Shown piece by piece: positions 15,501 through 23,239 of a DNA stretch of 40,659 nt. A program made the position numbers and the translations under genes. Numbering within the stretch: the first letter of the stretch is position 1; each line of letters opens with the position of its first letter. Origin of the DNA: Candidatus Schekmanbacteria bacterium (lineage in GTDB: Bacteria > SZUA-182); NCBI GenBank assembly GCA_016235675.1, contig JACRJN010000187.1, positions 1 through 40,659 on the forward strand, given 5' to 3'. A model generated the notes under the pieces. That model was given only the letters and a program-made list of their open reading frames with translations. It did no database searches and had not been told where the DNA came from.

Positions 15501-17826
15501 CCAAACCGGGACTGGCATCGGCTTCATTGAAGGCCATAATTGTAGTCCTGTTGGGATTCAGACTGCCGCCTGAGATACTGCCTTTTAATGTACCGTAATT
15601 GGTCTGGGCGGTGAAATTCTGCCCTGACAATACCGCCCCCGCTGTCAGCATTAAGCTGTGCCAGTCGTGCAGAATGATGTACTCTCCATCCTCCGTTCTC
15701 ATATAAGAGTACATGGAAATATCGGTTTTGCCTGCCGAGAGTACCAAATTGAAATTCCCGGCGGTTTCTGTCGCACTGATTTTAAAGTAATTCTCATAAC
15801 CGTCATCGGGGGTTCCAAAGCCGGTAATAAACTTATCTATGAACCAATAATCCGCATCGCTGGGGCTGATATTGCCCAAGAACGCGACAAATCCGACACT
15901 CGGATAACCGTAGTTGTCATACTGATTATCGGCCTCTCCAAAAGGCAAAAACACCCCATTTACATCCTTAGCCGCAATAGCGGTAAAATTGGTAATGCTG
16001 CCGGATACGGTAGCCGCGGAAGCCGTACCGCGCATAACCAGGTCGCTGTCAATCTGACTGCCCGCCGTAACCGCTACATCCGCCTTTACCCCATCGCTGA
16101 AGCCATCTTTCATTGCTCTTACGATATATGTACCCGGAGACAGATAATCCAGGGTAAACTGACCGAAGGCGTCCGTATAGACATCCTCTGACCAGACCTC
16201 ATCGCCGTTTAGATCCTGGCCGGAAACCTCCATTTCTGCCCCGACTATGGGTGTTCCGTTTTCATCGGTAACCTGGCCGGTAATCTTGCCGGCTTTAAGC
16301 AGGGTGATGGTCGGAGCCTCGGCAGTCGCGCCGGCGGTAACCGTCAACGGCCCCACAGATATTTCACTCCGGCCATATTTAATATCGCCGTAAATCTCCT
16401 CTATCGACCAATCAGCTACCACGGCAAAAACCTTATTGCTGGCTGGTACGCTGCCTATGGTGTAATAGCCGTCGGCATCAGTCCATGTATCTTCATGACC
16501 GATCGCACCGTTAATCCAAACCCGCGCCCTCATTTTCAGATGTTCTACCGGCTGACCGTCTTGGTTGACCACCCGCCCGTGAATCTTGCCCGCTGCGTTT
16601 AGCGCAAAATCCGGGCCGTGCACTTCATTAGAAGTCGCCTGATACAGCCCAGGGGCGATCTTGGCCTCGTAAAACGCCGGTTCGGCTGGCCGCCCATCAT
16701 TCACAATGTGCACGGTGATCCCGGTATTGCCGGCGCCGGGGTCAAACCTGAGATAGCCGCTCTCATCCTCCTGACCCGGATGTGAATTAATGGAGGCTGC
16801 CTGTCCATCCGGGGAATTGCCGTTAACGCCGCCCCAATCCTCCGTATCCCACCCACACTGCGACCACAAATAAGAACCATTTGAGCCTTGCACCGCATCC
16901 ACCTTGGCCAGGTAGCCGGGTTCGGCCAGGATTATATAATATGGGTAAGCGCCGGAGAAGGTTTTAGTGGCGGTACCGCTGCCTAATAAGGTGTAGCCGT
17001 AGTTCTCCGGGTGTAACCCATCCCGATCGCAGATAGCATTGTTTCCGCCATAAACCTTATAGGCAGTCCCCGGAGTTAAGGCTTCAACTACCTCGATGGG
17101 GTAAAATTTACCCGGCGAGGGCAGTAACCAGAGTTCGTACCTGCCGTTATCTGCCGGTTCTATCCGATCCTCATGCCAGTCATGGTTGTTTTCGGTGTAT
17201 GAAGCGCGGGCTACTACCTTGGCATATTGTACAGGAACACCGGCGGCATCTTTGACGTAGCCCCAGACCAGACCGGCCCGGCGCAGGGCCAGGTTGATAT
17301 TGGGCGTGTTAGCCCCATTAAATACCTGCACCTGAAATTGATCCGCCTCTACATAATGATTGCCCGCACTTTGCTGCCCTTCATAAATGCTTACACGATA
17401 GCGGCGTTCAGTCAAACCGTCAAACCGGTAGGAGCCGTCCGCTCCGGTAGTAGTATTAGCTACATATTCCCAGGATTCGTCGTCAGCCCAGTTGGGGTCC
17501 TCCCCTTGGTTAAGCTGGATTTGAATGTTTGCCAGGGGGGAGCCGTCAACGGGAGTACCGTTCGCATCCTCGGCATAGGCCCTCACCACCCCGGAAATAG
17601 AACCGCTGTCCCCGACAGACTTGGATAGTGACTTTGAAGCGATTGATTTGGCTACAGGCTTTGCCACAGCGGATTTAGGAACCTGCACCTCTTTGGCCGG
17701 GTTATGCCGGTTGGGAATGCGTGTTCCCCGATCAGCAAAAACCCCCGCCTGTACCGGAAAAGCCCCTAAAACAAAACACAGAAACATCAATACGGCTAAT
17801 ACCTTACTGCCTCTACTGCTTTGCAT
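12550..17826 (-). CDS. Giant secreted protein: CarboxypepD-reg-like domains, MopE-like metal motifs, CFI-box C-terminus
   Basis: This is a 1758-residue exported protein. A signal peptide (VLAVLMFLCFVLGAFPVQA) covers residues 1-27. Carboxypeptidase-regulatory-like beta-sandwich domains recur, with starts such as SISGVVRAY (~76), KIHGRVVNQDGQP (~411), KITGQVTDENGTP (~513), LSGTVSASGSG (~832) and SVSGVVTANA (~915). Residues about 1242-1420 hold four MopE-like motifs (CDGIDNNCDGQTDE and variants) interleaved with Cys pairs. Residues about 1448-1505 are Asp-rich and thrombospondin-3-like (DLDGDGVGDVCD), probably Ca-binding. The C-terminus from about 1649 (CFIATAAFGTPMASEVRILR) is a CFI-box, a conserved C-terminal domain of exported bacterial proteins. 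A strong GAGGAGGGG precedes the ATG. It lies 45 bp after gspC, so it may be that system's cargo (inference). Substrate unknown. Confidence 0.92.
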   Translation of the reverse strand: MQSSRGSKVLAVLMFLCFVLGAFPVQAGVFADRGTRIPNRHNPAKEVQVPKSAVAKPVAKSIASKSLSKSVGDSGSISGVVRAYAEDANGTPVDGSPLANIQIQLNQGEDPNWADDESWEYVANTTTGADGSYRFDGLTERRYRVSIYEGQQSAGNHYVEADQFQVQVFNGANTPNINLALRRAGLVWGYVKDAAGVPVQYAKVVARASYTENNHDWHEDRIEPADNGRYELWLLPSPGKFYPIEVVEALTPGTAYKVYGGNNAICDRDGLHPENYGYTLLGSGTATKTFSGAYPYYIILAEPGYLAKVDAVQGSNGSYLWSQCGWDTEDWGGVNGNSPDGQAASINSHPGQEDESGYLRFDPGAGNTGITVHIVNDGRPAEPAFYEAKIAPGLYQATSNEVHGPDFALNAAGKIHGRVVNQDGQPVEHLKMRARVWINGAIGHEDTWTDADGYYTIGSVPASNKVFAVVADWSIEEIYGDIKYGRSEISVGPLTVTAGATAEAPTITLLKAGKITGQVTDENGTPIVGAEMEVSGQDLNGDEVWSEDVYTDAFGQFTLDYLSPGTYIVRAMKDGFSDGVKADVAVTAGSQIDSDLVMRGTASAATVSGSITNFTAIAAKDVNGVFLPFGEADNQYDNYGYPSVGFVAFLGNISPSDADYWFIDKFITGFGTPDDGYENYFKISATETAGNFNLVLSAGKTDISMYSYMRTEDGEYIILHDWHSLMLTAGAVLSGQNFTAQTNYGTLKGSISGGSLNPNRTTIMAFNEADASPGLVDAFVWPRFADSYNFAQIPAGTYTIRAISQGVVTQVYQHVSVTEGQTTTLDISFIAGGALSGTVSASGSGAAITGAKVKVVETGGFAFTDAGGAYTIPGLGTGSYTIEVSAAGYATNTQTASITSGSTTTLNVGLNSQVGSVSGVVTANAVNVNGAKVVAYNTASGKHKTAVTVGGAYSITDLIYGTYKVAVNAAGYDTLVYPSDVTINGTTPNPGGIDFALAGSPPKFSVSSSVSGSTLSLTFYADESLDSDPVFNIVTGNGTLGTLNKVSATQWGIDYTANPGDTLVRIKIQGSHNTVAGEATFSFEVGSELQQTASTNVTNAAGGETTMMGTQDDTAVYVPPFALAGAGDTTAIALKIERYGDPGDAVAGTNAKSVSAVYDFSFDQAGVTVAENKTLTVTMSFELPAGMTQAEFQNTFQVRYFNVNSQTWVTDGISNVKINWNNYTITFDVNHLSKYAAFITTECTPSAEICDGIDNNCDGQTDEELGTTTCGTGECQRTVDNCVNGQPQTCVQGNPTAEACDGKDNDCNGQIDENLTQATACGTGACARTGAETCSAGVWGGDTCTEGSQSAEICDGIDNNCDGQTDENLTRTTTCGVGACSSTGTESCTNGVLVDTCTAGNPTPEVCDDIDNDCDGQVDDGVKNTYYQDADHDGYGNPDVSDQACSAPADYVTDKTDCDDTDPAINPATGDDSDEDGFGNCDNCPAVSNPDQSDLDGDGVGDVCDSADTKWTQSGAAVTLYFSGATAELTVTSIIFDNIITSGYTNVNVTETGPDPALGGFTLIGKYYEIKTSAAFNSADVGFYYDDTGLSADAEKSLGLYHYDNDEWVEITTVRDTANNIIYGQTSSFSVFAVGEPVEDAGTESSGGDSRCFIATAAFGTPMASEVRILRHFRNDYLLTNAFGRKFVALYYQLSPPIAGFIKENAFLKTIVRASLRPVVWLVQNFLGETGSADKAYSNKQPETNRQAVIYIPKKQEG

Positions 17827-17871
17827 ATTACCCCTCCTCGTGTGAAATGTCTTTTGTTATATCTTGAATTT

Positions 17872-18816
17872 TCATTTAAACAATTCAGCCACTTTCGGCG
17901 ATTTCAAGGCATTCTCTACACTGAATTTAGGTATCCCGCTGGGAACTACGTAATACGCCAGGTCAATATCCTGCTGCCGGCGTTTCAGATTCAGATTAAT
18001 CGTCGGCGCCTTTCTGATTTGCTGATAAACTTCATAAGCGGCAGCCAAACTGTCTATAGTCTTGCCGTTGATCGCCGTGATGATATCTCCGTCTTCAATC
18101 CCCAATTCTTTAAACAACGCTCCTTGTTCGATCTCATTTACCATGAAACCCCTGTTTTGCCCGGTATCGGCACAGCGCTGAATACTGGCCTGGGTCAGGA
18201 ATTTAAAGATATTTTCCGTCTTCCCGATCAGATTATTGGGACGGATAAGCCATTCATTTTCATTAACCTGCTTATAGCCTTTTGATCTTAATTGCACCAC
18301 ATTCTCTAAATCGCCGGTCTCTTCCCCGATTTTTAATTGTTTTTGAAAACCGTCTTTTTGCAAAACAACCCCTTTCTCATCAATGCAGATTATCCGGACT
18401 CCGTAAGGGATTTCTGAATCTGTTGCATACGATTTATTGCGCCAAGTCAACAGGTCTTTTATGACGGCTTTATTCTTTTTATGATTGAGTCCCAAAACGG
18501 TTGTTCCGGTCAGTCTTAAATAGCCAAAGAAGACATTTATATGGGAATTTACCGGCAAAGCGGCGGGATTGACTGTCGATACCAAGTTGCGTTCAAAAAT
18601 GTAGTTACCTGATTTATCAGGTTCTTTCTGCCCAATGAATTGGGCAACTACAAAAGATGAACTACAGGCAGGTTGGTCGATAAGATTATTTACGTCGGCG
18701 GCTAAACTCAAATTATCATCAATTGATTGAAAATAATAACAATAAAGACTAAGTACAATTAGTATAAAAAATATTTTAGTCCCAATTAACTGGTGATTAA
18801 TTTGAACAGTGGGCAT
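17872..18816 (-). CDS. gspC: Type II secretion GspC-like protein with PDZ domain
   Basis: The 314-residue bitopic membrane protein has a TM helix at about residues 12-30 (TKIFFILIVLSLYCYYF), a GspC homology region with the characteristic LRLTGTTVLGLNHKKNKAVIKD and YGVRIICIDEKGVVLQKDG, and a C-terminal PDZ domain (about 225-305; LGIEDGDIITAINGKTIDS). GspC links the inner-membrane platform to the outer-membrane secretin and may choose substrates through its PDZ. No other gsp genes are adjacent, so it may be a stand-alone or second GspC dedicated to the downstream giant protein. A consensus promoter lies about 110 bp upstream. The ribosome binding site is weak. Confidence 0.82.
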   Translation of the reverse strand: MPTVQINHQLIGTKIFFILIVLSLYCYYFQSIDDNLSLAADVNNLIDQPACSSSFVVAQFIGQKEPDKSGNYIFERNLVSTVNPAALPVNSHINVFFGYLRLTGTTVLGLNHKKNKAVIKDLLTWRNKSYATDSEIPYGVRIICIDEKGVVLQKDGFQKQLKIGEETGDLENVVQLRSKGYKQVNENEWLIRPNNLIGKTENIFKFLTQASIQRCADTGQNRGFMVNEIEQGALFKELGIEDGDIITAINGKTIDSLAAAYEVYQQIRKAPTINLNLKRRQQDIDLAYYVVPSGIPKFSVENALKSPKVAELFK

Positions 18817-18926
18817 AAATTTAACTATAAATCTGGTTGAAAGATAAGCCTAGTGCTGATATTTTAACCAGTTGGTTATTAATGTGTTCCTAAGCATCCC
18901 CCCTTAAGATGTCATCTATGAAACTG

Positions 18927-18955
18927 ATTATATAGTAACATGAGTGCGGTGTCAA
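18927..18955 (-). promoter_or_regulatory. Consensus sigma-70 promoter for gspC-like and giant gene
   Basis: On the minus strand: TTGACA, 17-bp spacer, TATAAT, an exact consensus match. It lies between the end of the ClpX-like gene and the gspC-like start, predicting a leader of about 100 nt and strong constitutive expression of the pair. Confidence 0.85.
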
Positions 18956-18988
18956 CGGTTGTTTTCAAAAAATCCAAGACGGTGAGGT

Positions 18989-20749
18989 TTATTTTCTGTC
19001 CGCGGTTTTCTCGTTTGGCTTGTGTCCGAAATATTGCTTGACCAAATTGTCCAGATAACCGTCCGGGTTTTCCACCCCTTCTGCGGTGATGGTAAAATCC
19101 TGTTTGCCGGTATTGTTCTTGATCAAGGTCAGTCCGTGTTCGTAGTTGAGCATCACCTGATGACAGATATCGGGAATGGACTTTTGCTCCTCCCAATCCC
19201 GCTGAATAATCAAATCCCGCGCCTGTTGATCGAATCTGATTTTCAACCCGCTTTGTTTGTAGAAGCCCTCTTCCTGCTTATCTATTTCCTGATAAAGTTG
19301 TATCAATTCCCGACAGACGGTTTTTACGCTATAACCCGATTCGCGCACCTTTCCCACAATTCGATTTTCAATGGCGGGATCGAACTGCGCTACCCCGGTT
19401 TGTTTTACAAATTCCTGAATTTCTGAAATCAGGGCGTTATTTTCTTGTGCTATCATGCCTTGGTACAACATTAATTGTTTAGGAGAGGAGGGATCGGTCA
19501 AAAGATTAGCCAGTTCCTGTTCCGGATGCTGTACCATCTCTTTGGTAACCACCAAACGTTGTATTGGGGTGGAAGGCAGTTTCTTTTCGAACTTGAGCAG
19601 GACGCGCTCGACCGCGCTTACCAGCCCGCGGGCGCCGGTTTTTTCCTGATAGGCTTTCTGCGCGATGCCGTGCAGGGCTTCGTCTTCAAATTTAAGGTCG
19701 ATTCCATAAGCCTTGAAATCCAGTTTCTTGCCTTGGATGACGGAACAATTGGGGGCGTTTAAAATCTGATATAAGTCATCGACTTCCAGGCTATCCAAAA
19801 CCGCCCAGACCGGCAGGCGTCCCACAAATTCCGATTCAAAACCATAGGCAATCAAATCCTCAGACTTGACCTCATGTAGATGATCGCCGTCTTTGGCGCT
19901 GACGCTTTCCGATTTGAAGCCGATATTTTGGGTCTGCAAGCGTTTGTTGATAATAGTGTTTAAGCTGTTGAAAGCCCCGCTGACAATAAAGAGTATATTC
20001 TTGGTGTTGATCTTTTTGCGCTCAATCTTGCCGGTTTTCTGAAAGCGCATGGCGGCTTCCAACTGGGAGGCCAAGTCATGGGGGATTTTTAAATCTACCT
20101 CGGTTTCTTCCATCAACTTCAATAAATTACGCTGCACACCGGTACGGGACACATCCGGCCCGATGACCGTATTCCCGGCCGCGATTTTATCGATTTCATC
20201 CAGGTAGATTATCCCGTACTGGGCTAGTTCGATGTTGCCGTCGGCCTCATGCACAAGGTCGCGTACCAATTGCTCCACATCCCCGCCGACATAGCCGGTT
20301 TCGCTGTACTTGGTAGCGTCGCCCTTGACGAAGGGCACCCCGATTTTGTCGGCAATCAGCTTGATGAGGAAGGTTTTACCGACGCCGGTGGGACCGATAA
20401 GAATGATGTTGTTCTTGATGTTGCCCAGCGGCCCGGCCTTTTCCCCAAGTTTGATGCGCTGAAAATGGGTGCAGATTTTGGTGGCCAAAATCTCCTTAGC
20501 CTGCTGCTGTTTGATGACATATTTATCCAGATAGGCTTCCAATTCCTCCGGCAGCATATCGAATTTGATTTCCACCTTCTTTTGGGTGGCGGCTTCTTCC
20601 TCTTCCTCCAGGTTATCTTCTTTGGGAACCGGAAATACGGAGCCGACGCGCACGCTGTCCCCGTATTTCCTGGAGAGGAATTCATTGAAATCGTGCTCCA
20701 GTTCGCTGGGGGAGGGGAATTTGGTGGTTTTATTTTTATCTTTATCCAT
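18989..20749 (-). CDS. ClpX-like AAA+ unfoldase lacking the zinc finger, with C-terminal extension
   Basis: The 586-residue protein follows the ClpX plan: YVIKQQQAKEILATKI, Walker A GPTGVGKT at 119-126, pore-loop region SETGYVGGDVEQLV, Walker B IIYLDEIDKI, a QNIGF segment at the place of the ClpP-docking IGF loop, and the FVGRLPV arginine-finger motif followed by the ClpX small domain (EKTGARGLVSAVERVL). It has no N-terminal four-Cys zinc domain; instead the first 60 residues are acidic. About 170 extra helical residues follow the normal ClpX end. It may recognise different substrates from housekeeping ClpX while still using ClpP (inference). I start it at the ATG at 20749 (AAGGA upstream), which overlaps the 67-residue ORF by 8 bp, rather than the track start at 20839. 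Confidence 0.88.
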   Translation of the reverse strand: MDKDKNKTTKFPSPSELEHDFNEFLSRKYGDSVRVGSVFPVPKEDNLEEEEEAATQKKVEIKFDMLPEELEAYLDKYVIKQQQAKEILATKICTHFQRIKLGEKAGPLGNIKNNIILIGPTGVGKTFLIKLIADKIGVPFVKGDATKYSETGYVGGDVEQLVRDLVHEADGNIELAQYGIIYLDEIDKIAAGNTVIGPDVSRTGVQRNLLKLMEETEVDLKIPHDLASQLEAAMRFQKTGKIERKKINTKNILFIVSGAFNSLNTIINKRLQTQNIGFKSESVSAKDGDHLHEVKSEDLIAYGFESEFVGRLPVWAVLDSLEVDDLYQILNAPNCSVIQGKKLDFKAYGIDLKFEDEALHGIAQKAYQEKTGARGLVSAVERVLLKFEKKLPSTPIQRLVVTKEMVQHPEQELANLLTDPSSPKQLMLYQGMIAQENNALISEIQEFVKQTGVAQFDPAIENRIVGKVRESGYSVKTVCRELIQLYQEIDKQEEGFYKQSGLKIRFDQQARDLIIQRDWEEQKSIPDICHQVMLNYEHGLTLIKNNTGKQDFTITAEGVENPDGYLDNLVKQYFGHKPNEKTADRK

Positions 20750-20945
20750 TATCGTTGTTTTCCTTGCTGTAAAGCCTCTGTTTTTGTTGAAATCGCTCCC
20801 AGGCCCGGCGTTTTTTAGCCGGGACGAAGTTATTGACAAATTCGTTAGCGTCTTTCAGCCACTCTAATTTTTTACGGGCGGAAAGATGGCTGAAATAAAT
20901 TAAATCCTCCAGGCTGGGGGTATGGGTAAAGGGTTTATTTTTCAT
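20742..20945 (-). CDS. 67-residue uncharacterised protein
   Basis: It overlaps the start of the ClpX-like gene by 8 bp, which supports it being translated and coupled. The sequence has a conserved look (SARKKLEWLKDANEFVNNF and KKRRAWERFQQK), helical and basic, with no membrane segment. I have an impression of similar short proteins beside nucleotidyltransferases, but cannot name a family. No strong ribosome binding site is seen at the ATG, and a repeat lies directly upstream. Confidence 0.6.
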   Translation of the reverse strand: MKNKPFTHTPSLEDLIYFSHLSARKKLEWLKDANEFVNNFVPAKKRRAWERFQQKQRLYSKENNDNG

Positions 20946-20954
20946 CTGCTGGGC

Positions 20955-21022
20955 TTTGGGCTTTGGGCAAAAAATGTCTTTTACGCTTGTCTAAAGCCCA
21001 GAGCCTATAGCCTAAAGCCTAT
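20955..21022. repeat. GGCTTTGGGC / AGCCTATAGCC inverted repeat
   Basis: GGGCTTTGGGCTTTGGGC faces TAAAGCCCAGAGCCTATAGCC. The same sequences form a longer inverted repeat around 33563-33684 between ccsA and resB. It separates the nucleotidyltransferase from the 67-residue ORF. Confidence 0.6.
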
Positions 21023-21497
21023 TTATAATTTGTTCCAATGCCGCAATGTCGGCTAAATCCTGAGGACGGCCTGCGAAACGTTTCATTTGAATTAGATCCG
21101 CCGCCGATACGATAGGAATGTTGATCCCTTTAGCCGTGAATGTTTTTTTGTGCTTTGCGCTTGGGGAAAAATCCAATGGCGTATTCAATAAAACATTGAC
21201 AATTTGATAACCGTTGGTATTAACGAAGGAAAAGGCCGAAAGATTTTTTTCCAGAACCCATTTTTGTCTGGTTTGGGAGTCTAAAAAATCGTTTATGGCA
21301 ACAGGCAATTTAGGTTTATAATCCAATGCCTGCATAACTTCTACAAATTTAATCAAATTCGCCGTTTCCATGTCAAGAAGTAAATCAAGATCGGCGGTAA
21401 GTCTCAAAACCCCATGCAATACTAAGGCAACGCCTCCGGCTACCAGGTATTTTATTCGTCGATGGGATAATTCGCGGAAGATTTCTTCATAGTACAT
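21012..21497 (-). CDS. Nucleotidyltransferase-fold protein (DUF6036/MNT-like)
   Basis: The 161-residue protein has the nucleotidyltransferase signature AGGVALVLHG followed by TADLDLLLDM, that is, a G-(G)x9-DxD-type metal site, and a C-terminal KRFAGRPQDLADIAALEQI typical of the DUF6036/AbiEii-like group. Its ATG is 1 bp after the stop of the ParE-like toxin, so the three genes form one unit. Such stand-alone transferases often act as antitoxins or toxins (for example MntA that AMPylates HEPN toxins, AbiEii). No HEPN gene is present; the possible partner is the 67-residue ORF. Role inferred. Confidence 0.8.
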   Translation of the reverse strand: MYYEEIFRELSHRRIKYLVAGGVALVLHGVLRLTADLDLLLDMETANLIKFVEVMQALDYKPKLPVAINDFLDSQTRQKWVLEKNLSAFSFVNTNGYQIVNVLLNTPLDFSPSAKHKKTFTAKGINIPIVSAADLIQMKRFAGRPQDLADIAALEQIINRL

Positions 21498-21498
21498 A

Positions 21499-21813
21499 TT
21501 ATAAATTTCGAGAACTCTTAGTTTTATTAATTTTTAATTTTGAAAATTTACGTTTAGTATGAATTAAGGCCAGGATTTCAATTCTATCGGAAAATATTTC
21601 ATAAATAAGACGATACGAATAAATAATAATTTCCCTTATATTAGAATTTGTTATTTCCGGTACAATTCGTCCAATTTTTGGGAAAATATTTAATTTTTCT
21701 GACTTTTCTACAATTTCTTGCGCAACTTTCTTTGCATAAAGGCTGGAATCTCTCGCGATGTAATCATGAATTGCCTTCAAATCCTCACGAGCGATGGATG
21801 TCCACCTTACCAT
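21499..21813 (-). CDS. ParE/RelE-superfamily toxin
   Basis: The 104-residue protein has the ParE-type start VRWTSIAREDLKAIHDYIARDS, a central helical stretch FPKIGRIVPE and the C-terminal strand pattern REIIIYSYRLIYEI...EILALIHTKRKF. These fit the plasmid-stabilisation ParE family, whose members block gyrase or, in RelE relatives, cleave mRNA. Its start overlaps the upstream antitoxin by 7 bp, the usual antitoxin-first order. The catalytic residues of mRNA-cleaving RelE proteins are not obvious, so the target cannot be told from sequence. Confidence 0.88.
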   Translation of the reverse strand: MVRWTSIAREDLKAIHDYIARDSSLYAKKVAQEIVEKSEKLNIFPKIGRIVPEITNSNIREIIIYSYRLIYEIFSDRIEILALIHTKRKFSKLKINKTKSSRNL

Positions 21814-21986
21814 GTCTGAATTTCCTTTTTCAATTCTTCACTGGATATCGATTTGCCGTATTTAACCGCTTCCCGACCTTTATTGACTTTATCGAGAACA
21901 TAAAGTTCATACATCATATCATCGATATCGGCGGTTTCGGGCAATTGTGCGATTATTTTGATAGCTTCTTTTTTTAAAGTTTCCAT
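21807..21986 (-). CDS. Antitoxin of the ParE/RelE-type pair
   Basis: I start this at the internal ATG at 21986 (METLKKEAIKIIAQLPETAD), with AGGG about 9 nt upstream; the track start at 22082 reads through a mobile element. The 59-residue protein with PETADIDDMMYELYVLDKV and a C-terminal EELKKEIQTW belongs to a short-antitoxin group seen next to ParE-type toxins. It would bind and neutralise the toxin through its C-terminus and repress the operon. A MITE-like element ends 19 bp upstream of the ATG and so occupies the promoter region. Confidence 0.85.
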   Translation of the reverse strand: METLKKEAIKIIAQLPETADIDDMMYELYVLDKVNKGREAVKYGKSISSEELKKEIQTW

Positions 21987-22004
21987 GATAGTTTTCCCTA
22001 TGTT

Positions 22005-22169
22005 AACCTGAGTTCGGGATAATTTCATAAGATTGTGGGCAACAAAACTTGTAGGGGCGGGGTTTCCCCGCCCTTGGTACAATTGTGCGCAAATGGCGCA
22101 TTTCCACCAGGGCGAGGAAACCCCGCCCCTACAATAGATTGCCTTGATACCTTATCCCGAACTCAGGTT
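22005..22169. mobile_element. MITE-like element A, copy 2, with a GTAG-ended pair nested inside
   Basis: The same 18-bp perfect termini as 6434-6657 but a different interior: GTAGGGGCGGGG hairpin at 22051 to CGCCCCTAC at 22132. If trimmed to ACCTGAG...CTCAGGT, flanks TATGTTA and TATGTCA form an imperfect direct repeat. Its right edge coincides with the stop codon of the nitroreductase gene. Confidence 0.8.
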
Positions 22170-22704
22170 ATGTCATGTTATGATAACTAAGAATATTACT
22201 CAGCTCTTTGCGCTGTTTAGTTTCCACCGTCAAGGGGGTGAGCGGATAGCCGACAGCCAGCAGAGTCACTATTTCAAATTCTTCCGGTAATTTGAGAAGT
22301 TTTTTTGCCTGATTGAGGTTGAACGAAGCGACCCAGCAAGTGCCCAAACCCTCGGCGGTAGCGGCGGTAATAAATTCCGTTACCGCGATGGAGACATCCA
22401 CCCAGGCATAATTTTCCCCGTCTTCCTTGCGTACCCAAGCCTCATCAGGTACGGCGCAGGCGACAATTATTATCGGTGCGCTGTGAAAGCCGTCCTTGGT
22501 TAAAACCTCCTGATCGAATTTTTCCCGTCCCTTTTTGGGTAACACGATAAAATGCCAGGGCTGACGGTTAGCCGCACTGGGACTGCTGCGCAGGACTTCC
22601 CAAAGGCGCGCCAGCTTTTCCTCTTCGATCGCTTTGCCTGAAAACTGCCTGATGCTTTTGCGTCGTTTCAGGATGTCGTAAAATGCTTGCAGTCCGGCTT
22701 CCAT
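22168..22704 (-). CDS. Nitroreductase-family FMN oxidoreductase
   Basis: The 178-residue protein has nitroreductase-family features: FMN-binding RRKSIRQFSGKAI at the N-terminus, SPSAANRQPWHFIVL, and GLGTCWVASFN with a terminal LLAVGYPLTP. Members bind FMN as homodimers and use NAD(P)H to reduce nitro compounds, quinones or flavins; the physiological substrate cannot be inferred. AGAGGAG precedes the ATG. It is 21 bp after the coiled-coil gene and probably last in the glgC transcription unit. The final codons (HNMT) and stop run into the edge of MITE A, so the original C-terminus may have been altered. Confidence 0.9.
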   Translation of the reverse strand: MEAGLQAFYDILKRRKSIRQFSGKAIEEEKLARLWEVLRSSPSAANRQPWHFIVLPKKGREKFDQEVLTKDGFHSAPIIIVACAVPDEAWVRKEDGENYAWVDVSIAVTEFITAATAEGLGTCWVASFNLNQAKKLLKLPEEFEIVTLLAVGYPLTPLTVETKQRKELSNILSYHNMT

Positions 22705-22725
22705 GATACGCTCCTCTCATGATTA

Positions 22726-23220
22726 TTATAAGACCCCTTTAGGCTGTACCAGCTTTTCTATCAAGCTTTTGAGAAACTTCATTTCATCTTTCTGCGTTTC
22801 CAGGGCTTCTTCCATGTGTGCCTGGCGCTTGTTCATCTGCCATTGCATACGGATGACGAATCCTAAAATAACAATAGAGATGCTGATATAGAGATGTAAA
22901 TCCCAACGCAGGTCATCAATCCGCTTGTCTAAAGCTTCAAAGCGGGAATCCATGGCTTGGAAACAGTCATCTACTGCTTTGAAGCGGGCGTTCATTTCTG
23001 AGCGTAAGTCGTCAAAACGCCTATCTACATTCTCAAACCGTGCGTTCATTTCCGCTTGTAACGCATCGAAACGTTTGTCGATATTCTTCTGCCCCTCTTC
23101 CAGCCGGGAAAGTTTCTCAATGATTTCCCGATCGGAAATACGCGGGGCAACTTCCACCGCTGAAACCTGAGCAGGTAAAAATAAAGATAAAAACAGCACT
23201 GACAACCCAATCTTTTTCAT
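22726..23220 (-). CDS. Coiled-coil membrane protein with signal sequence
   Basis: The 164-residue protein has a signal peptide (IGLSVLFLSLFLPAQVSA), then a periplasmic coiled coil of 11-residue-like repeats (RFDALQAEMNARFENVDRRF) over about residues 35-105, a transmembrane helix (LHLYISISIVILGFVI) and a second short coiled coil. AAGGA before the ATG at 23220 sets the start rather than the track start at 23250. This type of protein is widespread and uncharacterised. It lies 19 bp after glgC. Confidence 0.8.
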   Translation of the reverse strand: MKKIGLSVLFLSLFLPAQVSAVEVAPRISDREIIEKLSRLEEGQKNIDKRFDALQAEMNARFENVDRRFDDLRSEMNARFKAVDDCFQAMDSRFEALDKRIDDLRWDLHLYISISIVILGFVIRMQWQMNKRQAHMEEALETQKDEMKFLKSLIEKLVQPKGVL

Positions 23221-23239
23221 GCTATGTTCCTTGCTGCTA

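Noticed and set aside
14134-15573. 479-codon plus-strand ORF, and its neighbour 13288-14034, antisense to the giant gene
   Set aside because: The minus-strand frame has a signal peptide, domain repeats and a ribosome binding site over its full length; the antisense ORFs have no recognisable domain and reflect composition of a repetitive coding sequence.
22005-22082. N-terminal extension of the antitoxin ORF (track start 22082)
   Set aside because: The extension is translated MITE A sequence; the ATG at 21986 has its own ribosome binding site.
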